Assembly: GCA_046349955.1 (NCBI GenBank)
Contig: JAXMBI010000004.1
Location: 186,001-250,000 of the forward strand
DNA from: JBGAPH01 sp046349955
GTDB lineage: Bacteria; Planctomycetota; Planctomycetia; Pirellulales; JBGAPH01
Direction of reading: 5' to 3'
DNA length: 64,000 nucleotides
This document shows, piece by piece, positions 16,758-24,506 of the stretch. The notes beneath the pieces are model-generated. The model was not told the origin of the DNA. It saw only the letters and a list, made by a program, of their open reading frames with translations, and did not search any database. Positions within the stretch are counted from its first letter, which is position 1; each line of letters starts with the position of its first letter. Position numbers and translations under genes: made by a program.

Positions 16758-16942
16758 CTACTTGCGCCAGCCGGTGGCTTCGATCCGTTTCAATTCGCCG
16801 TCGAGCTCCTTGCCTTCGTAGAACGACAGCCAACCGCGGAGGCGATGCGTGGCGCGCTGGCCGTCGGCGAACGGTGGGAACTCGGGATCGGAGTGCAGAC
16901 AAGGGCACGGCGCGTTGCCCCAGGCGTGGCCGCAATGCTCCC
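16758..16942 (-). pseudogene. 3' fragment of the secreted protein gene split by an IS607-like element
   Basis: Minus-strand codons here read REHCGHAWGNAPCPCLHSDP and continue through a Trp-rich end (LRGWLSFYEGKELDGELKRI) to a TAG at 16758. On its own this stretch has no plausible start. It continues exactly in phase with the gene whose 5' part lies at 18448-19262 if the ~1.5 kb between them is removed at the shared TGCTCCC. The CPCLHSDP block looks conserved and is probably functionally important, so the split is likely to inactivate the gene. Family function is unknown to me. Confidence 0.85.
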
Positions 16943-18447
16943 AGGCCGCACAAGCAAACAGGCTGAAATAGCCGTAAGTGCCAGCGATTTTGCTGTTTTC
17001 GGCGGGGTTTCGTGAACCAGCGGTCCTCGTCAGAAGCCCCTAGGGGCGACGGTGGAAGCGTCGTGGGGGCGGCGGCAAAGAAAGAGCCACTGGCACCATC
17101 CGAGGGCACCAATGGCTCACATTAGAAAAAGAAGAAGGGAAAGATAGTGTGGTAAGTCACTCACACATATCTATTCAGGTGCCAACAACTCACAATCCTG
17201 GAAACAATAATACTTCACCTTCTTATTCTTCCCCTGCCACACCTTTTTGGACAACCAACCCATAGTGATGAGAGTAGAAGTGACAGTACGCCTAGATGTT
17301 GGAAGCGGAATCTTGTTTTCGCAACAGTATGACTTGTATGCGTTATAGACCAATTCAGTCCGCTCGTTGCTTCCCTTTTTCTTTTTCAAATATGTGGTGG
17401 AGAATTTAGTCAGGCTGGCAACCAACTCTGAATGAGTAGTGTTACCCTTGCGGTTAGTTGTCTTGTTAAGACGAGACAAGAGCCGAAACAAAGTGCTCTT
17501 ATTGGTAGGCGTGAATTGAACAGGTGAGCCATCGTGCTTCCTGCCGACAATTCCTTCTTCCTGACACCTATCAATAATCTTCAGGATTGAGATACCTGAA
17601 TTCCACCAGTAGAGCAACTTGTCTGAATCGTTCTGGTCAAGATGTACCTTCTTCAAGTAGGCACTCTTTTTCGCACTCTTCTTGTTGGTCCACGAAGTTA
17701 GATAGTCAAGTAACACTGACAGGTCATGAGTCGTTTCAGAATCATTCTCTTCATCGCCCTCTTGAAACATTCTAATGTACTCAACACCACACCTATCACA
17801 AATGAACTGAATCAACTCGTCTGAACCAGGGAGACGACATGACCTTGAGTTGTCCTTAACTACAAGAGTAGAAATACGACCATCAAAGATATCAGCCAAC
17901 AAACGACCAAACGCCTTCCTAGTCTTAAGAGACAGATTAACACCACTCACATTCTCTTTATAGATAATGACATCAGATTCATTGATGCCATACGTCTTCT
18001 TAACATAGTCCAGCAACAACTTGACCTGACTCTCAAGTGACTCGGTTGCCTTCGTTCCAGTGTCCGACCGTCTCGCATAGATTGCCAGAGACTTACTAAC
18101 CACATCCTTCTTTTTCTTTTCTAAATCTGAATCATCAATCCCAAGGTATTCAGAGATAGAGTCAGCAGAATAGAGCCACCATCCAGACGAGCCGTGCCTG
18201 AATGCCCTAATGTGTCCCTCGTTCACCAACTTCAGGACAGTACATCTACCAAGCCCAAACTTCGCACGGACACCACTCATCCGAAGTAGACCTTGTGACG
18301 CACCACGAGACTCACCACACTGATGTGTAGCCATTGACCAACCTCTTATTGGTACATGGTTAGCCAGGGGCGTAGCGTCTCACCGCACGCCTCTGGCGTC
18401 TTCTGAAAATCAGCCTAGAATGGTCTGATTCAGGTTAAGATAGCGGG
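16943..18447 (-). mobile_element. IS607-like element (single recombinase gene), about 1.5 kb
   Basis: The insert is bounded by a 7-bp direct repeat TGCTCCC at 16936-16942 and 18448-18454. Removing one repeat plus the insert (1512 bases) rejoins a 330-codon open frame across the junction. That is strong internal evidence for the boundaries, although they could shift within the repeat. Most of the element is visibly AT-richer than its surroundings (17281-17340 has 26 G+C in 60). Only one gene is seen, a serine recombinase at 17171-18334 on the minus strand; no tnpB is present. The ends carry small palindromes (gcccctaggggc near 17036, and an imperfect hairpin ccaggggcgt/acgcctctgg near 18364-18396). 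They may be recombinase sites or regulatory structures. Confidence 0.82.
17171..18334 (-). CDS. IS607-like serine recombinase with MerR-type HTH and long C-terminal extension
   Basis: A 387-residue protein that probably catalyses insertion and excision of the surrounding element. Residues ~20-75 form a MerR/excisionase-type HTH (VRAKFGLGRCTVLKLVNEGHI, then WWLYSADSISEYLGI), as in IS607 TnpA. Residues ~85-230 form the serine-recombinase catalytic domain: LAIYARRSDTG contains the Tyr-x-Arg-x-Ser catalytic motif, and STLVVKDNSRSCRLPGSDEL matches the IS607 H-K-D-R-L-x-R-F region in degenerate form. About 150 further residues, rich in Lys, Asn and Ser, follow and are not part of a normal ~200-residue TnpA. 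They include DKLLYWWNSGISILKIIDRC, which resembles a recombinase-type helical DNA-binding segment. Codon usage is AT-rich, unlike its neighbours, which indicates recent transfer. Confidence 0.87.
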   Translation of the reverse strand: MATHQCGESRGASQGLLRMSGVRAKFGLGRCTVLKLVNEGHIRAFRHGSSGWWLYSADSISEYLGIDDSDLEKKKKDVVSKSLAIYARRSDTGTKATESLESQVKLLLDYVKKTYGINESDVIIYKENVSGVNLSLKTRKAFGRLLADIFDGRISTLVVKDNSRSCRLPGSDELIQFICDRCGVEYIRMFQEGDEENDSETTHDLSVLLDYLTSWTNKKSAKKSAYLKKVHLDQNDSDKLLYWWNSGISILKIIDRCQEEGIVGRKHDGSPVQFTPTNKSTLFRLLSRLNKTTNRKGNTTHSELVASLTKFSTTYLKKKKGSNERTELVYNAYKSYCCENKIPLPTSRRTVTSTLITMGWLSKKVWQGKNKKVKYYCFQDCELLAPE

Positions 18448-19262
18448 TGCTCCCGCTGCGTGATGATCCAGCGGTCCCCCGCCTCATTGCGGCAGGCGAC
18501 ATACGGCGAGCGAAACACCTTGTTGTCGTTCGTCTGCGCCGCGAAGCCGGTCAGGTGGCCGAGCATCACGCAATTCTGGACACGCAGGCCTGAAAGAGGC
18601 TGCCCCGAGCCGTTGGTGAGCCACAGCTCCATGCGCATGGAGCTCGGCTCAGGCATCACCTTGGCGCCGAAGGCCACGCCGTTGGGCAAGGTGCGCTCGA
18701 TCTCGAGGGCGTTCCCTTCGCCCGTCTTCCACTCGAGCCGTTCGAGGTCGATGCCTTGCTTCGACCAGAGCGTCGGCACGTGCGTGTGCGCTAGGTAAAG
18801 CAGCTCCGGCTGCCCTCCAGCGCCGTCGTGCCAGATCGCCTCCGGCACGTCGACCACGGCGTAACCGCCACTTTCCCAAGGAGCGAACACGCTGAACTTG
18901 GTCTCGCGCTGGGGCCGCACGGCGCCATCGAGAAAGCCGAGCCGCGGGTGCCGGCCACCGGGATACGGCAGCACGCGCAACGGCTCACCCGGCTGGCGCA
19001 CTCGTGGAGCAGGCTGGTCGAGGCCAAAACGCTTGGCAGCCGCCGTGATCTCGTCGGCCGAGAGCCCGGTCGCGGCCGACGCTTCGTCGGCCGTGAAGCG
19101 ATGATCGACGAGCATGTTCTCGAGCCAGCGGCGGAGATCGGCGTCGGAGGCGGGGCGGCGCGAGTTCGCCGCCGGCTGTTCCGCTGCAGGCACTTTGCCC
19201 CTGTCGGGGGGGGCTACGAGCAAGGCGCAGCTCATTGCCAATCCGAACCGAAAAGTAGCCAT
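18435..19262 (-). pseudogene. 5' part of a secreted protein gene truncated by the element insertion
   Basis: From the ATG at 19262 this reads 275 residues to a TAA at 18435. The last residues (HPLS) come from the inserted element after the junction at 18448. Residues 1-~27 are a signal peptide. A short helical region (residues 38-75: DADLRRWLENMLVDH, EASAATGLSADEITAAAKRF) precedes a beta-rich domain (FSVFAPWESGGYAVVDVPEAIW, LYLAHTHVPTLWSKQG, MRMELWLTNGSGQPLSGLRVQNCVMLG) that breaks off at GDRWIITQREH. The intact gene would be 330 residues. It is the fourth gene of an apt-DUF433-DUF5615 transcription unit (16-base gap). The family is unknown to me; the beta-sandwich character suggests an envelope or binding protein. 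Confidence 0.85.
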
Positions 19263-19278
19263 CGTCGACCCTTACTCG

Positions 19279-19608
19279 CTAAAGATACTCGACGCGCCCA
19301 ACAAACTCCGCTGGCAAAGCATTTCGCCACAACAGCGCGAGCGAAAGCACGACACTCCCTAGGTTTCTGTGCTTAGGATTCCAATAGACAATTCCCGCGT
19401 GGGCTTCTCGGGGAGCCAGCCGGAGAAAGTCCGCGTCTCGAGTCACCAGCACGCGTCCGTGGCTTGCCGCGAAGGAGAGGTGTTCCGCGTCGGCCATGGA
19501 CCGCAACCCTGCTTCGTCGGTTGTCGTGACGTCAATCCCCCGCGAGCGCAACCCAGCGGCGACTGCGTTGGGCACGCTTTCGTCCAAGGGAAAGCGAAGC
19601 GAATCCAT
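19279..19608 (-). CDS. DUF5615 PIN-like protein (toxin-type partner)
   Basis: A 109-residue member of the DUF5615 PIN-like family. The acidic residues expected for a PIN nuclease fold are visible: LDESV near the N-terminus (residues 8-12), TTTDEAGLRSMADAEHL (residues ~28-44) and VLVTRDADFLRL (residues ~53-64). PIN-like proteins of this family are usually paired with a DUF433 antitoxin-type protein, and that is exactly the neighbour here (19618-19941, 9 bases apart, same strand). Toxin activity is inference from family and pairing. The ATG start at 19608 gives the usual full length. Confidence 0.85.
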   Translation of the reverse strand: MDSLRFPLDESVPNAVAAGLRSRGIDVTTTDEAGLRSMADAEHLSFAASHGRVLVTRDADFLRLAPREAHAGIVYWNPKHRNLGSVVLSLALLWRNALPAEFVGRVEYL

Positions 19609-19617
19609 TCCCGCGGC

Positions 19618-19941
19618 TCAGTCTGAGATTTTCGTGTTGTTGGCCCGCAGGCGATCCAAGATCCCCGGCCCCTGCTCGGCCTGCAATCGGGCGACCAGCT
19701 CGTCATCCTCGCGAACGGCCCGATCGACAGCTTCCCGGTTGTCGTGGTAGTACGCCAGCGCCGCGTAGACGTCGCTGAGCGTGATCGACGGAATGTTCGC
19801 GACGATCTCGTCGGCCGACTGCCCCTGTTCCGTCCACACGACGATGTCCTGCACGCGCACGCGATGGCCCGCAACCCGCGGCCGGCCGCCGCAGACGCCC
19901 GGCGTGATCTCGATGTGCCGTTTTTCGATGTCGGTCGCCAT
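19618..19941 (-). CDS. DUF433 antitoxin-type DNA-binding protein
   Basis: A 107-residue DUF433 protein. The family signature is present: IEITPGVCGGRPRVAGHRVRVQD at residues ~10-32, where the G-G-x-P-x-x-x-G-x-R pattern marks the domain, followed by a helix-turn-helix-like region (GQSADEIVANIPSITLSDVYAALAYYHDN). It is followed after 9 bases by the DUF5615 PIN-like gene, the standard arrangement of this putative toxin-antitoxin pair. It starts 7 bases after apt, so it is in the apt operon and is probably co-transcribed with a housekeeping gene, which is unusual for a plasmid-type TA pair. Confidence 0.87.
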   Translation of the reverse strand: MATDIEKRHIEITPGVCGGRPRVAGHRVRVQDIVVWTEQGQSADEIVANIPSITLSDVYAALAYYHDNREAVDRAVREDDELVARLQAEQGPGILDRLRANNTKISD

Positions 19942-19948
19942 CGTCGCC

Positions 19949-20482
19949 TCACGGATACTGCAGCAAGCTGATCGTCTCGAACGGCGCCACCTTGGCCCGG
20001 CCGTTCAGGCCCAGTAACTCGATCACGAACGCGCAGGCAACCACGACTCCACCGGCCTGCTCGATCAAATGGCAGCAGGCCTCGACGGTGCCGCCGGTGG
20101 CTAGGAGGTCGTCGACCACCAGCACGCGCTGGCCGCGGGTCAGGCCGTCGATGTGCATCTCGAGCGTGTCGGCCCCGTACTCGAGCTCGTAGTGGAACGA
20201 ATGCGTGTCGAACGGCAGCTTGCCCGGCTTGCGGACCGGCACGAAGCCCACGTTCAGTTCGAGCGCCAGCGGGGCGGCGAAGATGAACCCGCGGGCCTCG
20301 GCGGCCACCACGGCCTCGATGTTGCGGTCGCGCACCTGGTCGGCCAATTGGCCCACCACATCTCGAAAGGCGTCGGGCTCGGCCAAAAGCGGCGTGATGT
20401 CGCGAAACAGAATGCCGGGCTTGGGAAAGTCAGGCACGTCGCGAATGAACTGCTTGAGATCGAGCGGAGCGGCGGAAGCCAT
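19949..20482 (-). CDS. apt: adenine phosphoribosyltransferase
   Basis: Apt converts adenine and PRPP to AMP and pyrophosphate in purine salvage. The 177-residue length is normal. The N-terminus (IRDVPDFPKPGILFRDITPLL) is the usual Apt opening. The PRPP-binding loop RVLVVDDLLATGGTVEA (residues ~121-137) carries the Asp-Asp pair of type I phosphoribosyltransferases, and AEARGFIFAAPLAL (residues ~62-75) lies in the base-binding region. The start at 20482 is an ATG. The gene leads a four-gene operon with the DUF433/DUF5615 pair and the now-split secreted protein gene. Confidence 0.95.
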   Translation of the reverse strand: MASAAPLDLKQFIRDVPDFPKPGILFRDITPLLAEPDAFRDVVGQLADQVRDRNIEAVVAAEARGFIFAAPLALELNVGFVPVRKPGKLPFDTHSFHYELEYGADTLEMHIDGLTRGQRVLVVDDLLATGGTVEACCHLIEQAGGVVVACAFVIELLGLNGRAKVAPFETISLLQYP

Positions 20483-20603
20483 GCGTTCCTCGGGCGGCGG
20501 ACAACGGGGCCGAACGCCGCAAGTGCGCGGGCGTCTGCTGGGAGTATAGGAGCGCCGGGCGCGGGCCGCTAGCAGACGGAATCGTGGTGGTAAGCAGATA
20601 ACC

Positions 20604-20642
20604 GACCCTCACCCTGCCCTCTCCCGGAGGGAGAGGGTTCTG
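20604..20642. repeat. small inverted repeat (CCCTCTCCC/GGGAGAGGG family)
   Basis: ccctcaccctgccctctccc at ~20605-20624 is followed by ggagggagaggg; the ccctctccc and gggagaggg arms form a hairpin. Related copies lie at 44551-44586 and 56090-56134, so it is a dispersed element. Here it sits between the stop of the glycoside hydrolase gene and the 5' end of apt. Confidence 0.6.
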
Positions 20643-20646
20643 ACGC

Positions 20647-22089
20647 CTACGGCGCGGCGGTCACACGCAGGACTACGTCGGGGTCGAACGCCGGGGCCGC
20701 CAGCTTCTTGGCGCCGCCCGCGTGCTGGAACTGCTCCTCGGCCAGCGTTTGGCCGCTTGCCGGCGAGATCCACTCCGCCTTATACGTTCCCGCCGGCAAT
20801 TCGAGCGCGAGCGACGCCAGCTTCTCGGGCTGCGGGTCCGAGTCCTTGCGTTCGAGCGGACGCACATACACCGCATAGGCCTTGCCAGGCTCGCTCAGGC
20901 AGCGCGCCGAGAGCCCCTTGGGGAGCGGGCCCTTGATCGCCGCGGCGGCGGGTTTGAGTTTCACCAGGTCGAAGCCGTGGATGAAGTCGACCAGTGTGCG
21001 AAGCTGCTTCCGCAGCGCCACGCTGCCGCCGCCGGGCTGCGATTTGGGGTACTCGAACGTGCCGTCCTCGTGCCCCACGACGAACGAGTAGTCGAGATTG
21101 TTGTAGAGTCCGCCGCCGGCCAGGATGAAGTCCCACCCTTCCATACGGTAGACGTCGTCGCTCGTGCCGTCGAAGCCGGTCTCGTTGTCGCCGATCACTT
21201 TATCGAGGGCATAGTTCTCGGCCACGGCGTCGGGCGGGGCCGCGTAGTGGAAGTTGAACACCGAGATTTCGGGGTGGGGCTTCTCCACCTTGGCCGAGTT
21301 GTTGGCCACGTTCTGGGAGATCAGATGCGGGTGGGGCAGCGAATGCTCGGCCTCGGCGATCACGTCGGCAATGCGGTGTTGCCAATCAAGCGTCACGCCG
21401 CCGAAGTACGGCTCGTTGCAGATCTCGTAGTACACGTTGTCGAAGGCGGCCAACTCCGCCACGATCTTCTTGACCAGTTCCTCCTGCACGGCCAGCAGGC
21501 CATGGTTCTTGTCGAGCGTGTACACGTGCGTCCGGTCCGACGGACCCACCGCCTGCACGTTGTTCGCCGGGTTCATCGGGCTGAGCTTCCACTGCATCTC
21601 TTCGTACATCGGGCAGAAGAGATTCATTTCGACGACCACGCCCGCCTTACTGGCGTGGGCGACGAAGTCTTTGAGCCGGGCGAAGTAGGCCTCGTCCCAG
21701 CGTTCGAGGTCGAACTTGGCGCCGCCGCCGGGGTAGCCAGGTTCCTCGCTGCGGGCCCAGGGGGCGATGAAGCGGCCGTCGGCGGGCGCTAGTGTGTTCT
21801 TCGCGATGTTGAAGGCGCCCTGCGGCTCGACGTAGGCGCCGCTGAAAGTCCGCGTCAGATTCAGCTTGTCGGCGGCCAGCGCGTCGAGGTACTTGCGGTA
21901 GTCGAAGTCTTCGTTGAGCACGGCCCCGTAGTGCTCCCCCGAGGTGATCAGCACCGTCGGCTGGCCGCGGAAGAGAAAGTAGTGCGGATTGTCGGGATGC
22001 AGCGCCAGCGGCGGATGCGGCTCCTCTGCCAGGGTCGCCAAGGGGGCGAACAGCAACATCGCCAAAGGGGCAAGCAAGAAACGCAGCAT
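20647..22089 (-). CDS. secreted glycoside hydrolase (cellulase/GH5-type TIM barrel)
   Basis: A 480-residue secreted enzyme with an N-terminal signal peptide (LAPLAMLLFAPLATLAEE). The barrel begins YFLFRGQPTVLITSGEHYG and FDYRKYLDALAADKLNLTRTF, typical of GH5/DUF4038-type glycosidases that act on polysaccharides. NVYYEICNEPYFGG (residue ~220) carries the Asn-Glu acid/base pair, and VIGDNETGFDG holds the likely nucleophile Glu. A C-terminal beta-domain (residues ~400-480) follows. The substrate cannot be told; marine or plant polysaccharides are a reasonable guess for a planctomycete. The ATG at 22089 starts the signal peptide directly. Confidence 0.8.
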   Translation of the reverse strand: MLRFLLAPLAMLLFAPLATLAEEPHPPLALHPDNPHYFLFRGQPTVLITSGEHYGAVLNEDFDYRKYLDALAADKLNLTRTFSGAYVEPQGAFNIAKNTLAPADGRFIAPWARSEEPGYPGGGAKFDLERWDEAYFARLKDFVAHASKAGVVVEMNLFCPMYEEMQWKLSPMNPANNVQAVGPSDRTHVYTLDKNHGLLAVQEELVKKIVAELAAFDNVYYEICNEPYFGGVTLDWQHRIADVIAEAEHSLPHPHLISQNVANNSAKVEKPHPEISVFNFHYAAPPDAVAENYALDKVIGDNETGFDGTSDDVYRMEGWDFILAGGGLYNNLDYSFVVGHEDGTFEYPKSQPGGGSVALRKQLRTLVDFIHGFDLVKLKPAAAAIKGPLPKGLSARCLSEPGKAYAVYVRPLERKDSDPQPEKLASLALELPAGTYKAEWISPASGQTLAEEQFQHAGGAKKLAAPAFDPDVVLRVTAAP

Positions 22090-22157
22090 GGCAGGGGCCT
22101 GGGCCGTGGAAAGGGTCTGTCCGGTTCCGCCCAGAATAGGCGGCCGGCAGGCCAGGC

Positions 22158-22616
22158 TCAAGCGGGCGAACGATCGCCCGCGGGGGGCGGCTGCGAGGCC
22201 TCGCGCAGCCAGGCCGGGAGCCGCCGCACCTGCCCGGAGCGGTCGACGCAGGCCACAGTGCTGTGCCCTTCGGCCACGAGCTGACCGTCTTTGAAAACCT
22301 CGTAACGGTGGTCGATCCGCACTCCGCGGACGCGCGTGGCGGTGGTCCGCAAGGTCAGCACGTCGTCGAAACTGGCCGCCTGGTGATACTGACAGCCGAT
22401 CTCGGCGACGACCAGAAACAGCCCGGCGGCCTCGAACTCGCGGTAGTCGTGCCCCAGGACCCGCATTAGTTCGACGCGCCCCTGCTCGAAGTAGGTGAAG
22501 AAGTTCGCATGGTGCAGGCGGCCCTGGCCGTCGGTCTCCTGGTAACGAACGCGAATCTGGATTTCGTGCTGGGCGGACAAGGTGCGGCGCCTGCGGGAGG
22601 AATTGGCCCGCGCCAT
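22158..22616 (-). CDS. acyl-CoA thioesterase, YbgC/4-hydroxybenzoyl-CoA type hotdog protein
   Basis: A 152-residue hotdog-fold protein. The motif RVRYQETDGQGRLHHANFFTYFEQGRVELMR (residues ~20-50, given here only as its key positions: R-V-R-Y, T-D, G, H-H-A-N, Y-F-E-x-x-R) is the YbgC-type signature, and the Asp of ETD is the presumed catalytic acid. It is likely to hydrolyse short acyl-CoA thioesters in the cytoplasm. The N-terminal ~15 residues are basic and poorly supported, so an internal TTG start is possible; the ATG at 22616 is used. It is followed after 68 bases by the glycoside hydrolase gene, though a functional link is unclear. Confidence 0.82.
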   Translation of the reverse strand: MARANSSRRRRTLSAQHEIQIRVRYQETDGQGRLHHANFFTYFEQGRVELMRVLGHDYREFEAAGLFLVVAEIGCQYHQAASFDDVLTLRTTATRVRGVRIDHRYEVFKDGQLVAEGHSTVACVDRSGQVRRLPAWLREASQPPPAGDRSPA

Positions 22617-23057
22617 ACTAACCCGCAGCGCGGCTAAGCGAAAACCCAGCGTCTCGCGGCGTGCCGTGCGAAGTCGTCCGGCGGCGCGCGGCAAACCCTG
22701 CCGACGATCCGCCGCGCATCAGTTGTTCCGCGCTTGCACCGTGCGTCAGGCGGCTTTTGCGCCATAGTTTGCCATAAACCCTGACGCCTGTGCCGAGCGC
22801 CGCGCACGTATCGCTTGGAGCGCGCGGGGCTTGAAAAAATCTGGGCTCTTGCCGCGAAAACGCAGGGGCCTGCGGGGGCCCGCCGACGATTCTGGTAGTG
22901 GTCTGGAATGGATTCTGTTTCGCGGGAATGGATTTCCGATTGGCGAGCCTCGGCTCGCCCTTTGCGCGACCCCACGAGCGACGCTCTCTGGCAAACCTGG
23001 CATCCGGATGATGCCAGGGAGAGCGGCCGCTTCCTTCCCAGACACGGAGTCCGATCT
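22617..23057. other. divergent intergenic region with a hairpin
   Basis: A 441-base gap between the thioesterase and the BBP7 gene, which diverge from it. It contains an inverted repeat with arms GCGTCAGG (22743-22750) and CCTGACGC (22780-22787) around an AT-richer loop, and a T-poor GC-rich stretch. No credible gene is seen. The BBP7 promoter presumably lies here. Confidence 0.5.
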
Positions 23058-24326
23058 ATGAAGTGTCGCGTCACGCTGGCCAGCCTGCTGCTGTTGGCCG
23101 GACCTTGGACCGCGAGCGCCCAGGAGAATCCTCCTTCGCTGCTGCCCATGCCGGGGGCGCCCGCCGCCGAGCCCACCTATCCGCACACGACCCCGGCGCC
23201 CACGTCAGACGCCCCGGCCGCGGATGCCCCGGGCGCTCCCGCGTCCGACATCGCCCCCGAAGTCAACACCGGCGCCGACCAACTGCCGGCCGAAAACAAG
23301 CCCCTGGCCGATCAACTGGGCGACTGCCTGAACCCGGCCGCCGACTGCTGCACCGACCTGAGCTGCTGCGATTCGGCTCCGGTGTGGTTTGCTTCGGTCT
23401 CCGGCCTCGTGATGGGCCGCGACCGGCCCAACAAACTGTGGACGACGTACGAAACGGGCAACAACCCGAACCAGTTGATGTACACGCCGAACGCCAACTG
23501 GACCGGTGGCGGCGAAGTGCGACTCGGTCGCTGCTTCGGCTGCTACCACGGCATCGAAGCCGTGTACTGGGGCCTGGGCACGATGTCGGGCGAGTCGGCC
23601 TACGCCGGCACGCAGGTTCCCAGCGGCTCGGTGAGCACGCCGCTCAACGTGAGCGATCCGGCCGTCCTGCTCGGCGGCAACACTCTCAACCAGTTCTTCG
23701 ACAACGCTGAAGAGCACCGCATCCGCCGCTGGGATCAGTGGCAGAACGTGGAGCTCAATTTCCTCAACGGTCCGCTGATGACCGGGCCCTATGGCCGCTT
23801 CCAGTTCACCTACCTGGCGGGCGTACGGTTCCTGCGGTTCCAAGACGGCCTGATCTTCGGCTCGGTGCAAGACGGCTTCCAGTTCGGCGCCAACGGCGGG
23901 GCCAACGAGGCCTACATCCAATCGAGCGTAACCAACAACCTGCTGGGCTTCCAGTTGGGCGGCCGCGCCGACTACTTCATCACGCCGCGGTTCAGCGTGT
24001 TCGCGGCGCCGAAGGTGGGCATCTACGGCAACGACATGAACGTGCAGGGGCGCATCTACACGGGCGACGGCCTGGTGGGGATGGACGTGACCGGCAGCAA
24101 GGTCGGCTTCTCGATGATGGGGCAACTCGATGTCGGCATGAACTACCAGTTCTCCCCTCGGTGGAGCGTGTTCGGCGGCTACCGCGCCATCGCGATCTCG
24201 CGAGTGGCCCTGGCCGACAACCAGATTCCGTTCTATGTCGGCGCCGCCGACGAGTGGACTGACGTGAACGCCAATGGAGACGTGATCCTGCACGGCGGCT
24301 TCGCCGGCCTGCAGTACCGCTTCTAA
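23058..24326 (+). CDS. BBP7-type outer-membrane beta-barrel protein
   Basis: A 422-residue protein with a signal peptide (LASLLLLAGPWTASAQ) followed by a ~75-residue Pro/Ala/Asp-rich linker. A Cys cluster then follows (GDCLNPAADCCTDLSCCD) at residues ~95-112. The rest (residues ~120-422) is a series of amphipathic strands: VWFASVSGLVMGRDRPN, GGEVRLGRCFGCYHGIEAVYW, LNFLNGPLMTGPYGRFQFTYLAGVRFLRFQD, DYFITPRFSVFAAPKVGIYG, SPRWSVFGGYRAIAISR, ending GGFAGLQYRF. The terminal Phe and barrel pattern match the planctomycete-specific BBP7 family of outer-membrane proteins. The ATG at 23058 is chosen as the first start able to give the signal peptide. An intrinsic terminator follows. Confidence 0.88.
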   Translation: MKCRVTLASLLLLAGPWTASAQENPPSLLPMPGAPAAEPTYPHTTPAPTSDAPAADAPGAPASDIAPEVNTGADQLPAENKPLADQLGDCLNPAADCCTDLSCCDSAPVWFASVSGLVMGRDRPNKLWTTYETGNNPNQLMYTPNANWTGGGEVRLGRCFGCYHGIEAVYWGLGTMSGESAYAGTQVPSGSVSTPLNVSDPAVLLGGNTLNQFFDNAEEHRIRRWDQWQNVELNFLNGPLMTGPYGRFQFTYLAGVRFLRFQDGLIFGSVQDGFQFGANGGANEAYIQSSVTNNLLGFQLGGRADYFITPRFSVFAAPKVGIYGNDMNVQGRIYTGDGLVGMDVTGSKVGFSMMGQLDVGMNYQFSPRWSVFGGYRAIAISRVALADNQIPFYVGAADEWTDVNANGDVILHGGFAGLQYRF

Positions 24327-24359
24327 ACCACAAGAAGCTGGCAACAAATCCGATCCGTG

Positions 24360-24404
24360 ACTCGGCCGGCGCTTCCTCAGGGGAGCGACCGGCCGAGTTT
24401 TTTT
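24360..24404 (+). terminator. intrinsic terminator after the BBP7 gene
   Basis: A stem of actcggccgg (24360-24369) with ccggccgagt (24389-24398) closes a loop of ~19 bases and is followed by a run of seven T on the plus strand (24398-24404). It is 34 bases downstream of the BBP7 stop. Confidence 0.85.
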
Positions 24405-24506
24405 GTTGGTGGACGGCGCCCTCGATAGCTCAACACCGAAAGCACACACTCCGCGCCCTTCGCCCATGCGCCACTCCGGCCTTTCCCACGGCCAGAGGGA
24501 GGAACG

